DNA from: Hirudinaria manillensis
Taxonomy: Eukaryota > Annelida > Clitellata > Hirudinida > Hirudinidae
Direction of reading: 5' to 3'
Length of the DNA stretch: 64,000 nucleotides
Assembly (NCBI GenBank): GCA_034509925.1
Contig: CM067531.1
Location: 5,922,001 to 5,986,000, forward strand
The stretch's first letter is position 1. The number at the start of each line of letters is the position of its first letter. Made by a program: the position numbers and the translations under genes. Positions 36,394-48,700 of the stretch are shown piece by piece. The notes beneath the pieces were generated by a model. That model had not been told where the DNA came from and did not search any database. It was given only the letters and a program-made list of their open reading frames with translations.

Positions 36394-39300
36394 AAAGTCT
36401 TTTCTAGAAGTTTAAACCAATTTCTGGGGGAGCTTTCAAGGGGTCTTCAAGGTCCTGGGATTGATTATGAAAACTAAGGGCAAAAGGATTGAACGAATGA
36501 CCTGCTTGGATGTCGTCCATTTGAGCTGAAAATTGTTATTTGTTTCATATATATAATTTAATGTACTGATTTAATTTGCAATCGTTATTTTGTTGAAAAA
36601 GACTTGTTTGAATGTGTCCTAATTTGATGGAGTTACTCATAAAGTTTGTCTCCTGCAGAGAGATATTCTCCATCTCCTGTATTCAAGTCACGTAGGGGCG
36701 GATCGACGAAGCGAATATCAAGTGGCTAATGCGCCATATTCGCACGAGGAAGCACACATGCAAGGAGTGGTGGTCAAACATTAATTAGGTGGAATAGGAA
36801 AAGATTGCAACCTGTTAATAAGATGGAGTAGGAAAGAATTGCAACCTGTTAACAAGTAACAAGGAAGTAGATTGGGGGTAGAAGTCTGTGTGGATGTGAG
36901 TGTAACTGTCAGGGTTTGGCCAAGTTCTCACGAGGAGGCATGTCAATGATCGATAGCCAATCTAAAGGGTGCACACACATCGCCATGAATTACTCCAACT
37001 TCATGCTCAGCGGCACAACTCTCCGATCATGAGAAAACGACCAGACCTTTGCCTCGAAATGAAACTTTCCTGTTTGTCTTTGCCGAAACTAGCAAATAAA
37101 CGAGCGCTTATTTGACCGATAGTAACTCAAATATGAGTATTAAAGTAAGCTCCTTTTCCAATAAAAACAAATGAAATAAAAGATGGTTCGAAGGAAATTT
37201 GTTTCCTGCGAAGAAAGAGGATTGCGAGTAAATCGAGGGACATGCACGCCGAATTTGTTGCATTAACACGGCCTATCATCCGTGGACCAAAACGGCCATA
37301 AATCAGTCTCATGTACGTGACTTTTTCATCTACTCTGAAACTCCATCAAGAAGCCTGGAAACTTCTCTCCAGTCAGAGATTCATGCAAAATTTGGTCTTC
37401 CACTTAAAATCCTTTTTTCATCAATTCCAGCTGAAAGGAACTATTTTTTTAAGCATTTTTAGCAACTAATAATGCTTGGTTTTAAAACTTGGAGGAAGTT
37501 TTATTTTTTCAACTTGATAATGTTTCAATCTTTGCCATAATTTTTGTTGATTTACAAACTGTAGGAAGACGTTCATACTTTAACATATCATACGTTCCTC
37601 ATTCGGTTTCTAATCTTTCATTAAATCCGTACGTAGTTCATCTTTAATCGACCAGGTTCTGATTGAACTTATCAACTAACTAAATGCATAACAACGATTA
37701 AAATTTAAATATTAAAATTAAGTGTTAATTACAAAGTGTTTCGATAATTTCAACGGAAACTCCGGCTTTTTTATTTTACTTATCAGCGGATATGGAAACC
37801 ACGAAGGGACCTACAAATATGATTTTCAAGGCGCGCTAGTTACTGTGAATTTGTGAATAAATTGTCTCTGTACATTAATTTGATGCCTCTTAAACCTTAA
37901 TTATGAAAATAAAAATAAATAGTTATTAAAAGTCGTAAAATGAACAATGCAACTGCAAAACATGTAAAAAGTTCCGCTTATCTAAAATAATCTAATAATG
38001 CTAATTTATTCAGAATAACATTGAATCACATGTCATTGTTAATAAAGTCCCTCCGTTATAAGTTCTTATAAGAGCTTTTTTTTTCAGGTCAGATTATATG
38101 AACTGTCTTCCACTGTTGTAAACCAACTTTGATGTGTCATGAAACGAAACGGTTTTTTTTTTAATTTGACAACCAGGTCTGTCTAAGTCTGAACTTTTAA
38201 ATTTCTGCTTTTGACGAATTCATTTTCTTTCTTGGAAGTGTGGATCGAAACATTGTCCTGCCGGAAATAATAACATTTCCTCCTTAATAAACTTCTTCAA
38301 AAGAGAGGAAATGATTTTCTAATACCCCGATTTGACCTCCCGAAGACTGCCTTTCAACCAGAAAATCCAAATCAGTATTTAATTAGTCCCTCGCCGGAGA
38401 TCCCTTTGAAACGCATGATTACCATCACTGACGGATGGAAAATATAAATTTAAAAAAAAATACAATTCTAGGAGACGAAATGGAACTTGATGGACTTAAC
38501 GGTCCCGAGGTGAGCGAAAAGTTTCAAGTGCCAGGCACCACCAGAGGATTTGTAGGCGGAAATCGCGAACCATCGTTGCTTTTCAAATTGAAACAGAATG
38601 TGTCTGGCGATCTGAGGGCCGAAATTTCAGATTGAATCTTGTTGCTGTGCAAGACCAACGTTAACCTACCACAACAAATCTGGAGTAAAAAGTCGACGAA
38701 AATTTTAACTCCTCCACAATTGGTGAAAAAAGCTTGGCTTCTTTTTGTTCCAACGTGTCCCTTTCCCCGCTAAGGTATTTTACATCCGCCTCTGCATGGC
38801 GCCACACAAATGAATTATTTACATTAATTGCACTGACACGACCTTAGACTACAGGAAGGCATTCTTTTTTCCTTAACTTTTCCTAATCTTTCCATCACTC
38901 TTAACAGAAAAGCAAATAACCAATTTAACAAATTAAATTAAATGAAAATTTTGCATTTTACATTTATTTGGAGATTATGGCAACTAGAAACTTAGTTCAT
39001 TAAATTAAGTCTCACATGGACTAACTGCACGCGTTTCAGTGGCTCAATTCAGTGGTTAAATTGAAAAGAAAAAATTAAAAATCATACTTTTCCCATGTAA
39101 AACACTCGTCTAAGCGCAATGTTGTTTCAAAATTTCAAGGCAATCGGTGAACAACTTTCAGAGAAAAATGATATGACACACAAACGCACAGTTACATTTT
39201 TATTTATAAAGAGAAGAGACACAACTTGGTATACAAGTGACTGAGTGTAGCTGGGAGTGTCGTGTGATATAATACCAATAATGTTGTAATGCTGACATTT

Positions 39301-41377
39301 AAGTGCCAATTAATGAATTCATAATTAATTCTGGCCTCTGGTCGCCAGGTTTAAAAGAATTGTTGCTTTCATAAAATGAATTATTTGATTATTTATAAAT
39401 TGAATTATAATTTATTATCCGCTGAAAGGTCTTGATACTCATCAAGCGCTTTGCTCGGGGTTTGGAGCTGCATTTGCTATTTATTTTCCTTCTACCGAAT
39501 TATTTCTACTAAAGTCTTGAAAAACTTAACTTAAATAAATTAAATAATTTTACAATTTATTTACGAGATTAAACATTTTAATATTTTTTATTTCGACAGT
39601 TAATAGAGTCATTTATTTATTTATTAGAACTTCATGGTTCATATTGATGTTTGTTCGTTGATGTTTCACCATTTCATAATTCATAGTTTTGTCCGTCACA
39701 TCAACTTTGTCAAACACTTTCCTCGCTCTCCGCTTGGTTGGCCTCACGTTGAATCACAATAATTTGATCGATTTTCTTTCTTTGCAAAGTAGGTCATTGA
39801 CCTGTTTTAAGGTGACCAGGTGTACCACGTGCACATTAATTGCTCTTCCACGTGCTTCCCACAACGTGTAAAATGCTGCCATCAACAATGAATCTTTGAA
39901 CAACTGCAAAGAATTTGATTTGATTTTATATGAGTTTTGACCAATTTGTCCTAAGGAGCGAACAACAATTTAGATTCATTCAATTACTAATCCATATTTA
40001 TCATTTTAAAAGCCATTTTTTCAATTGTGTGTCGGGTCCTAGTTTTCTTTTAATTCTAGGATCTTGATTCAAGGCAAGTTCCACAATCTCTATTTCAACA
40101 AACTCAAATTAAGCCGTTATAATCGGTCCCCCTATTTTTTGCACACAGACGGGCACGTTGTTGTCAAAGAGAAAACTTACAATGTTTACAATTACATTCA
40201 GAAGCATGCAGCCATAATTTCAAAAATTTCATAAAAATGATAATTTCTTAATAACAAAAAGAAAATCCTTTCCTTTGGATTGTCCTTTTCTTTATGATGT
40301 TCAGGTTGTCAATAAAATTTTGCAAAGGCACTTAAAGACATTGCTTTATGTTGCTTAAAAAATATTTCTCTTCAGTTACAATGGATAAATATTAATTGCA
40401 TGAATTATGTAATTGTCTAATAATAATGACAATAGTAGTATTGATAATAATAATAGTATTAATAATATTAATAGTAATAATAATACAATTAAATTATTGC
40501 AAATAACGAGCAGGAAATCCAAGACAAGCACGATCTCCAAGGCAACAGGAGAGTTGCTTGCTGAGTGCACAACTGAATGTCCAGTCTGAGGAGATGTGGA
40601 GCTGTTGGCAGCAGAGGAGCTGTTTGCCTTCCTGCTGACATCCTGATTTTAAATTTTATTTCAAATTCCACTTTCCTCTGCAAAGGAGATCAACAACGAA
40701 CAATTAAATGTTTTAATCGATCGATCTTTTAATCGATTGCTCTGAATTGGCATCTCAACGAGGTATGTTCGTTCGTTTGTATTTCGTTCGATAGTGTTTT
40801 TCATCCATGTTTGAACTGAATATTTAACTTGCTCCTTCCGACGCAGTGAGTTGAGTTGAACTGCAATATTTTCATATTGAAGTGCTTTTTTTTAAAGTGG
40901 AAATAAATGCGAAACATTGGAATAGGATGCAACATCAGATGTGCCGATGCCAAAGGATCAAATGGAAAAGCATTTAAAGTTGCAATAAATCCTCGAAATT
41001 TCCTATTTATTGTGAATATCATTGAAAATCTTTGAGCTAACCGAGTAAATCGCGTTACAATTTTGTAACCTTCCTTGCATGTCGTGCTAACACAGTCGGT
41101 GATTTAGTGAATGAAATAAACTGTGTATGCAAGTATGATGTTTAGTTTAATGGCAATTTATTTTATTTCACAATTTTTTAAAAAACGGTTTAAATTATGA
41201 CGATCTTGATTTTTAATAAAAATCTTGCCCGAACTAAATTGGGATCTGCTAGCATCAGAGATGGAAAATAAAACTGCATGGAATAATTAAAATTACAACC
41301 TGATAAAATAATCGTTCAATTATTGTTACCAGGACAAGAAGAGCGTTTGTTGTGCCATGTTTTTTTGAACCTCCGAG
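36394..41377. other. Gene-poor 5 kb region
   Basis: No exon was recognised. It includes the POU 3' UTR, a near-duplicate segment around 36790-36855 (ATTGCAACCTGTTAA twice), a small hairpin with 8-bp arms at 36711-36743 (GCGAATAT/ATATTCGC), a dispersed repeat copy at 39093-39215 and A/T simple sequence near 40430-40500. The open frames at 37127-37312 and 38435-38635 have no recognisable domain or splice context. Confidence 0.5.
39093..39215 (+). repeat. Dispersed repeat, copy 2
   Basis: The order of sub-motifs matches 14283-14415: an ACACTCGTCTAAGCGCAATG start, TTTCAAAATTTCAAGGCAAT, AACTTTCAGAGA and a terminal ACATTTTTATTTATAAAGAG. The two copies are diverged, so this is an old interspersed element. 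Confidence 0.55.
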
Positions 41378-43343
41378 ATGTCGCTGTCCCCCTGGGACCT
41401 CACGGCCAACTTGACCTTCGACTTCAGTTTGTATCGTCCTCGTAGACCCAGCTACGTCATCGCCACTCAGACAACACGTCCAAGAAATGAAAGCTATCGT
41501 CACGCGACCAAACTGCCAAACAGTCAAAATGACTTCATCGATGGAATCGTCAAGTTTGAAACGTTTATAAACGATAAATAAATTATTTTTTACAAATAAA
41601 TACAAACTTTTAGATATTCTCACGTATGAAACCGAATATAATTCCTTTGAAATAATTATATTATGATTATATTCAGTTATAATTACATTTCTCCTCACGC
41701 AGAAAGAAACGCAAAGCCAGCTACAAAGCGGCAACTGAAAGCGACGGGGTCGAAGATTTTGAAGAACCCCGAATCAACGGAGACACGCGTAATTCCCTGG
41801 CAAACTTTTCCAAGTTGACCTCTGACCCCCCATCCAGTTGCTTGGCAACGAAGAACTTGATCGTTCTTTCTCTGAGTTTCCTTTTGGTCTTCACAGCATT
41901 CAGGTCGATTCAAAACCTTCAGTCAAGTTTAAATGCAGCCGGAAGGTTGGGCTTCATATCTCTGAGCTGCCTTCACCTGACTATGTTTCTTACTTCGCTC
42001 TTCGGACCGACGCTGGTCGATCGTCTGACGTCCAAATGGTCCATAGTCCTCGGTTTCCTGTCCTACCTCATCTGGATTGCTGCCAACTTTTGGCCCCATT
42101 TCTTCACCCTCGTGCCGAGTTCAATCTGCGTGGGCTTCGGGCAGAGTTTGGTGTGGAGCGCTCAAGTGTCCTACATGCGCAGCGTGATACACAATTCCAA
42201 ATGGAAACCTCCCGACAATTCGTTCCGATTCAACGGAATTTTCCTTGCTTCCTTCCAAACGTCTCACGTCTGGGGAAATCTCTTGTCCTCGTTTCTGCTC
42301 TCTTCGTCTGAGAACAGTTTTTATAGCTTCCTACAACATTCTCAAGACGCCAACGTTGGTTCGAGTCTGGCATTTTGCGGCATTTACGACTCTTGCGAGG
42401 AGCATCCGACCCTTAATGCGTCATCGCCAGGTATGCGAGGAAGATGTTGTAAAGATTTTAAAATGATGTTACAGTGATGTCGCTTTGAATTTGCAATGAT
42501 TTTAAAATGCTGATACAATTGAGCAGGCATTGAAACCTCGTTTGCAGCTATTCGGACCTTTAATTGATATCGATATTAACACGTAGAAATAATTGCAACA
42601 TGGAATTGAACATAGAACAACATTGAATAACAGTGATTAATATTGAGCAACATCGAATCGTCCAAACTCCAGTGACCCTCGTCCCTGAACCCGTATTGAC
42701 CCTGATGGGGGTTTTCATGGGCAGTGCCTCCCTGGGACTTTTATTGTCCGTCCTCCTGCTGAGCAGATTGAACAACCCTGTGGACGAGGCTCCATCGCAG
42801 TGCGGGGTGCGACTTTATTTTTTCTGCAGTTCCATACCATGTTCTCGATCTTAAGTCATTACATTAGTGAAACAAATTCGTTTTAAAACGAAATAAATTT
42901 AAAAAGATAAATTAAATTAATTCAAATTCTAAATAGTACCACACGATAGAATTAATTAATTAATTAATTAATTAAGTATAATCGTAATAATATTACTTAA
43001 ATAATAAATAATATAAGATGCAAATTACGGCTCGTAAATACGTAAATATTGAAAATAGAAAAAAAACTTAAACTTAAAAGGAACAATTGATGAAGAATCT
43101 GAAGTTGATGACAGTCAGGAAGAAGTTCAGTTACCTCATTCCACTGCTCATCTTCAATGGATTCGAACAGGCCTTCGTCTGTGCCGATTACACGAAGGTT
43201 CATTGTTTGTCTTAAACACTGTCTACAAAGTAATAGTTGTTACGTTGTTAACTTATTTCTTAATAATTCTCATACGTATAACATACATTATATATTGTTA
43301 ATTATAATGTTGATTAGTATGATATTATTAATGTATTAATTAA

Positions 43344-43389
<46 letters not shown>

Positions 43390-45527
43390 AATAGTAATCA
43401 TTTCAACCGTATCTATTCAGTTATGTATTTGCCCAGACATGGCTTTAATAACTTAAAACTACTTCATTGTCAGCAGAATTTGTAAACTCATAACTTTTGC
43501 CTCAACGTGATTCGTCACGTGATAATTTGAAATTATAAACATTCCCAGTTAATTGGATCATTCGTTAACTATTATTTAGCACTTATTATTTATAATTGTT
43601 TTATTATTAATTATAATATTACATTATAATTATATTATTTTTATATAAATTGTAAAATAGTTTTATTAACTATTGGAAATTAGTTTTCTAAACATTATTA
43701 TTTTCCCGATAAGTTATACTTTAATTGTTAATTTATTAACAAATTTTTAAATTTATTTATTAATATTTATTTAAAATATTTAATTAAGTCCAGTTATTAC
43801 GGAATAACTTTATGAATCTGAGATTAAATTTGGAATGTCTTGCAATTCGTGTTTGTTTGTTTGTTTGTTTGTTTGTTTGTTTGTGCGATACCTGATCACG
43901 TGTCTGGGGACATCAGAGATCTGACGTGCACTTGCTCCTTGTTGAAGGAATCCACAGCTTTTGTTATCTGCCTCTTGCTGTCATGGAGATGTTAAATATG
44001 GTCGTAGCATTCATTTCATCAAAAACTGAATCAACGACCAGCTTTTGGATTTTAATCCGATATTAATATGGTTGCATATCATTAATATTAATATTATAAT
44101 TATGATATTGCATATAATTAATATTAATAAATGAAATTTATATTTACAGTCCTACGTTTCGTGTTCTGTGGGCGTGGCTTACGTGGGTTACAACATGATG
44201 ACTATGGGTGTGACTAATTTCATCTTCTCCTTCATCATCGGTTCCATCTCGAAATGCTTGGCACGTGAGGTCCTCATAGGCGCGGCCTGCATCCTCCACA
44301 TGGCACTCATGGTGGTTCTCCTGGTTTGGATCCCCGACAGCACCCTCATGCCAGTCTTCTTTGTTATTTCAGCCTTCTGGGGAGTTTGCAACGCCATCTG
44401 GCAGACCCAGTGTAATTGTGAGTTTGTGTCTTTATTTTTTCATTAAGTGGACGTTTAAACATTTAGTCAGTGAAGTTATTCGAATTAATTTGATTTAATT
44501 ATTGTTTTATTTATTACAAATTATTTTGTTTAATTGACTTGATATAATTTTATTATTATTTTATTTATTACAAGTTATTTTATTTATTTATTCAAAGAGT
44601 GAAATTAGCGACGTCTTATGGTAATGATTTTTATCTGCCGCTTAAACTTGAAATAAAGAAATAATTGAAATAATTAAACAATTGAAATAAATAAATAATT
44701 AAGTAATTGAAATAATTAAATAATGAATCAAATAACAATAAAAGCCTGAGACCAGGAAATAAAAGTTGAATTATAATTTTTTAAGCTTTTAAATCTTTAA
44801 TTATTAATTTGAAAGTCCACGTGTATTTTCTGCCATTTTCTGCCAAAAGGACTGAAACGTGTAAATTGTCAACAGTTCAATTGTCGTCTTGTCCTGCCAC
44901 TGCACTGTGCTTGTATGAATATTTGTTCCAGAGAATCTTGTTGTATCTTTGCCTTATGCTTGTTTATTGCTTACAACTATTGCAATTGAATCTTTATAGT
45001 CTGGATGAAGAGACGGAGATGATTGGGTTGTGTATCAACTTAATAAATAAATAAATAATAACATAATAAACAATAAATTATTTAAATAAGAAGCGAAACT
45101 GCTGCAGAAAAGTTTTATTGAAATGGAGTTAAAAAAGAAACCACGCAATTGCGATTGTTGACGCATTCAAGATGCTCATCAAATCCATTATCCATCGTCA
45201 TTGTCCTTGTTAATCATCGTCGTCGTCGTCGTCATCATCACTATCATCATCGTCGTCGTCATCGCTGTAGGTCTGGTGAGTTTGTGCTGCGAGCAGGAAG
45301 AGCAGGAAGTGGCATTCCAGAACGTCCGTCTGCTCCAGGGTCTCGGAGCTTCGTTGACCTTCACCTTGGGAATGTTTGTCTGCGCTTCCTTCAAGTTGTA
45401 CGTCATGATTGGACTCCTAACGACGGCCGTTTTGTTCTACGTGGTCCTCGAGTACAACGTACGCAGGGACGACGTCCTCCCTAACATCGACCATCCATCC
45501 GCCATTGAAGTCGTCGACAGGAAGTGA
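41378..45527 (+). CDS. UNC-93-like multi-pass membrane protein
   Basis: UNC-93 of C. elegans is a regulatory partner of a two-pore K+ channel in muscle; vertebrate UNC93A/B1 belong to the same MFS-related family, UNC93B1 acting in Toll-like receptor trafficking. Exons: 41378-41553, 41703-42430, 42673-42806, 43081-43197, 44150-44417, 45271-45527. All are GT-AG and phase-consistent, giving 559 aa. After about 100 hydrophilic residues there are about eleven hydrophobic segments. Family hallmarks: VFTAFRSIQNLQSSLN, the start of the UNC-93 domain; GFGQSLVWSAQVSYM; LIPLLIFNGFEQAFVCADYTK; and AFWGVCNAIWQTQCN. The C-terminal KLYVMIGLLTTA segment is close to the last family helix. Orthology to UNC93A or UNC93B1 is not decided. 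The ATG at 41378 is the first plausible start; an upstream non-coding exon is possible. A polyadenylation signal AATAAA lies near 45641. Confidence 0.9.
43330..43388. repeat. (ATT)n microsatellite
   Basis: About 16 ATT units in the UNC-93-like intron 43198-44149. A (GTTT)n run of eight units follows at 43851-43883. Confidence 0.9.
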
Positions 45528-45640
45528 CGTCACTGCGGGACGCGACTCGAGCGCAGCCGCGAAATTTGATTTCGTGCCGACCGATCGTTCGAAAGAAAAA
45601 ACTCTAGGGTTGTGGACTCGTTCCTTCTAATAATGGAAGC

Positions 45641-45646
45641 AATAAA
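45641..45646 (+). terminator. Polyadenylation signal of the UNC-93-like gene
   Basis: AATAAA lies about 115 bp after the UNC-93-like stop codon and only about 70 bp before the stop of the opposing CUB receptor. TTTATT at 45655-45665 is the same signal on the minus strand. Confidence 0.6.
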
Positions 45647-45712
45647 GAGATACTTTTATTTTATTTTATTTTCTAAACGCAACAAATAAAAAAAAAACCA
45701 TCGCACGGAACA

Positions 45713-48700
45713 TCAAACTATTGAAACTTTCTCAGTTTGTTCTTTGATGACTTTCCCGTCCAGCAGACCGACGTAGGCGTGGCTCGGTTTGCAAACGGGT
45801 GCGGACGTCGATGGATGCCTCATGACGTTGTGACGTATTCCGGCATCCCCTTTGCTCTTGCGCGTCAGAGATTTACGCTTGCGTATGACGAAACAAGCGA
45901 TGAAGACCACGATGAGTAGCATCAGCGTGCCTACCGTCGCTATGGAGATCTGCAAGATGCTGCTATCCTGATACGTGTGACCTGGGCCGAACACGTGAGA
46001 GTCGAAATGAAACCGTGTTTTCAATTTCTTAAAGTTCACTTTTAAGCAAACATTAGACTCGTAAAATGCCAAGTAACGTACCACCTGAAAAATAAATTAA
46101 AAATTAAAAATTCCCAGTCAAACTGAATGCTTTCGAACGAACTCACAATCTGCCGTTTCGTCTGAATTGTCGTTTCTTCCGCAGTTGTCCATTTTATTGC
46201 ACTTCAGTTCAGTCGGAATGCAGTAACCGGTCACACTGCATTTGAAACCGTCACAACCTGCCTCGTGAACAACAAGCACAATAATAGCAACAGCAACAAA
46301 AACTACTGCCAATAGCAATACCACTATTAACGACGACAATAATATCAACAACTCAAGTAATGTGCAATAATAAACCATAGACGCGCCCCATAACAGCTGG
46401 AAAACATCAACAAGGCTATAAAGAAAAAAGGACTCATCAGTTTTCATCTACGAAGGAGGACCTTTCGAATCAACAGAAAGCACTTCAGTCCAAGTCAATT
46501 GAAATCCTTTCGCTCCAATCGCACGAGCTGAACTGACGAACCTGATTGAAAGAATTTCACTTTGAATTTCAAGCTATTATTTGAAATTAATAGAATCTCG
46601 AGTCAATCTTTTAACTGAAAATTATTGACGAATTTGTTGAAGATTATTGCCATCTCATGTCGGGTTAGGGTTAGGGTTGGGGCATGTGATATGTATAAGT
46701 TGACATGACTTAGGATAACATGATGTTCGTTGACATGACTTAGGATAACATGATGTTCGTTGGCATGACATTAGCAGGGCGTTCCAAATCAACACATATC
46801 ATCCCAACTCTATCGTCTGACATTACAACTTTGAATTTTGTTTAAATTCGATGTCAATAATCGTTAAATTAATTGAGTAAATTAACATTAAGATGAATAA
46901 TTTAATGTAATTAAATATTTTGGTTTTTTATGAATCGGTATCAGAAATATTTTCGTCGAAGTTGGCCATTATATCGACAACTTACAACGGCTGAGAAGAT
47001 GAAAGTATAGAACTGGGATGCCCAGAAGTATAAAGTGTATAATATAGAAGTTAAAAGTATAAAGGTATTTAAAAGCTCTATTTGTAGAAACTGTGTAGGC
47101 TTCTTTATTTTAAATGTTTAAAATTTTATTCACAAATAAAGCATTTAATCCAGGCTTAACGTGTATTCGTAAACAAACGATTTCTTGATTTTTGTTCAGA
47201 TATTCCGAACATTTTAAATTATTCGATATTTTTTAATTAAATATTTTATACAATTATTAAAAATATATTTAAAATTTCACGACTGAGATCAATTCTGAAG
47301 AAATCCAAGGTTGTGCTTTTTGGTTTTATTTTGAAATTTGATTGATTTGCCACGAATGTCGCGACTTGAATGGCTTCGTTCATTCATGTTAAATATTTTC
47401 AAATATTTCAATAAATATTTTCAAATATTTCAATAAATATTTCAATAAATATTTCAAGTATTTCAATAAATATTAAAATAATATCGAATCTCAAAGATGA
47501 TAATTAAAATAACGAAAGCATTCACAATATCTTTATAATTAAACAACAACAACTATCAGCAACAACAACAACTCGCCTGAGTCTAAGGGAGTTGCCTTCT
47601 GAAAGAACTGTTGTTCCTTTTGCAATGATACCGCAATGTTCGTGGGTTGGAAAACCACCGCTGTTCGAGTAGATTTTCAACACTGCATTGCCACATCCAA
47701 GTTCTTGCAAATGATTTGAAACGAATGAAAGTGTTTATATTAATATTACAACAATATTAATAACAAATATTAATAAACAAATCATTAAATTAATTCATTA
47801 GTTCATTAGTTTACTGATTACAAACGGCTAACTATCTTGGCTCCTTTCCATTGCAAAGAAGACAAACATGAGCAGAATTCTTCCGCCTGGGTGCCTGGAA
47901 ATGATAAGCCACTCGCAAGTGCTGTTGATGAGGTACTTGTGAGGGAAGTTTGGAGACCATATCTGACCCCCCGAACCCGAAGTTATGTTGTAGAAACAAC
48001 CTGCATGAAATCGAATAGATGGATGCATTGAAGGTCATTGTGAGAATCTGAGAATCGCCAGGTAGGTGATTATCCACCAAGACAAGTGGACGGATTGTCG
48101 TTATTCAAATGATTTGGTCTTTGGTTCGAAGGATATTTTTCTCTGAGTTCAGCGTTCTACGACTTTATTCGAAACCTCAGAAACTCTTCAGTATCCGTGA
48201 GCATTCTAAAATCACATTTTGAAACTCATTTTCTTCACATTTGTCGGTCACGTGAATGTCCTGAAGGAACGTTTCCTATTTCGACACGCATTGCAAACTG
48301 CTCTTCGGTCCATCCGTCTTGAATTTTAAAGACATTTTTAGGCACAACCGCTCATCAATTGAAAGTATTTCAGGGCAATGAAATAATGAAGTATGTTTGT
48401 AAATATTTCATAAATATTAATAATTAGTTTTATTTATTTATTTATTTATTTATTCATTTATTTATTTATTTATTTTCACTCAGCGAGGATGGGCATCAAG
48501 AGAAAGACTCACGTTTGTTGTGGGCCTTTTTCTCGATGAATTCGTACTTTGCTTTAAATCCTGTGTTGACTCCTTGGCTGTTGGTGATGAAAAGGACTTT
48601 GACTGATGTGGCTTCTTCCTCTGATAACTGGGGTCCTGGAATTACATCTCCACAGTACACACCGGTCAACAAATCGGTTCCCGGATTAATGTGAGTCACA

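Noticed and set aside
36711..36743. Small hairpin GCGAATAT/ATATTCGC as a possible structured RNA
   Set aside because: An 8-bp stem with a 17-nt loop is expected by chance in 64 kb and nothing else supports it.
38435..38635. 66-residue plus-strand open frame (MENINLKKN)
   Set aside because: Short, isolated, no domain, no supported connection to the UNC-93-like gene 3 kb away.
45982..46084. N-terminal extension of the last CUB-receptor exon starting at a Met near 46084
   Set aside because: The acceptor at 45983-45982 matches the phase of the LDLa exon and completes the last LDLa Cys; the upstream stretch is intron.
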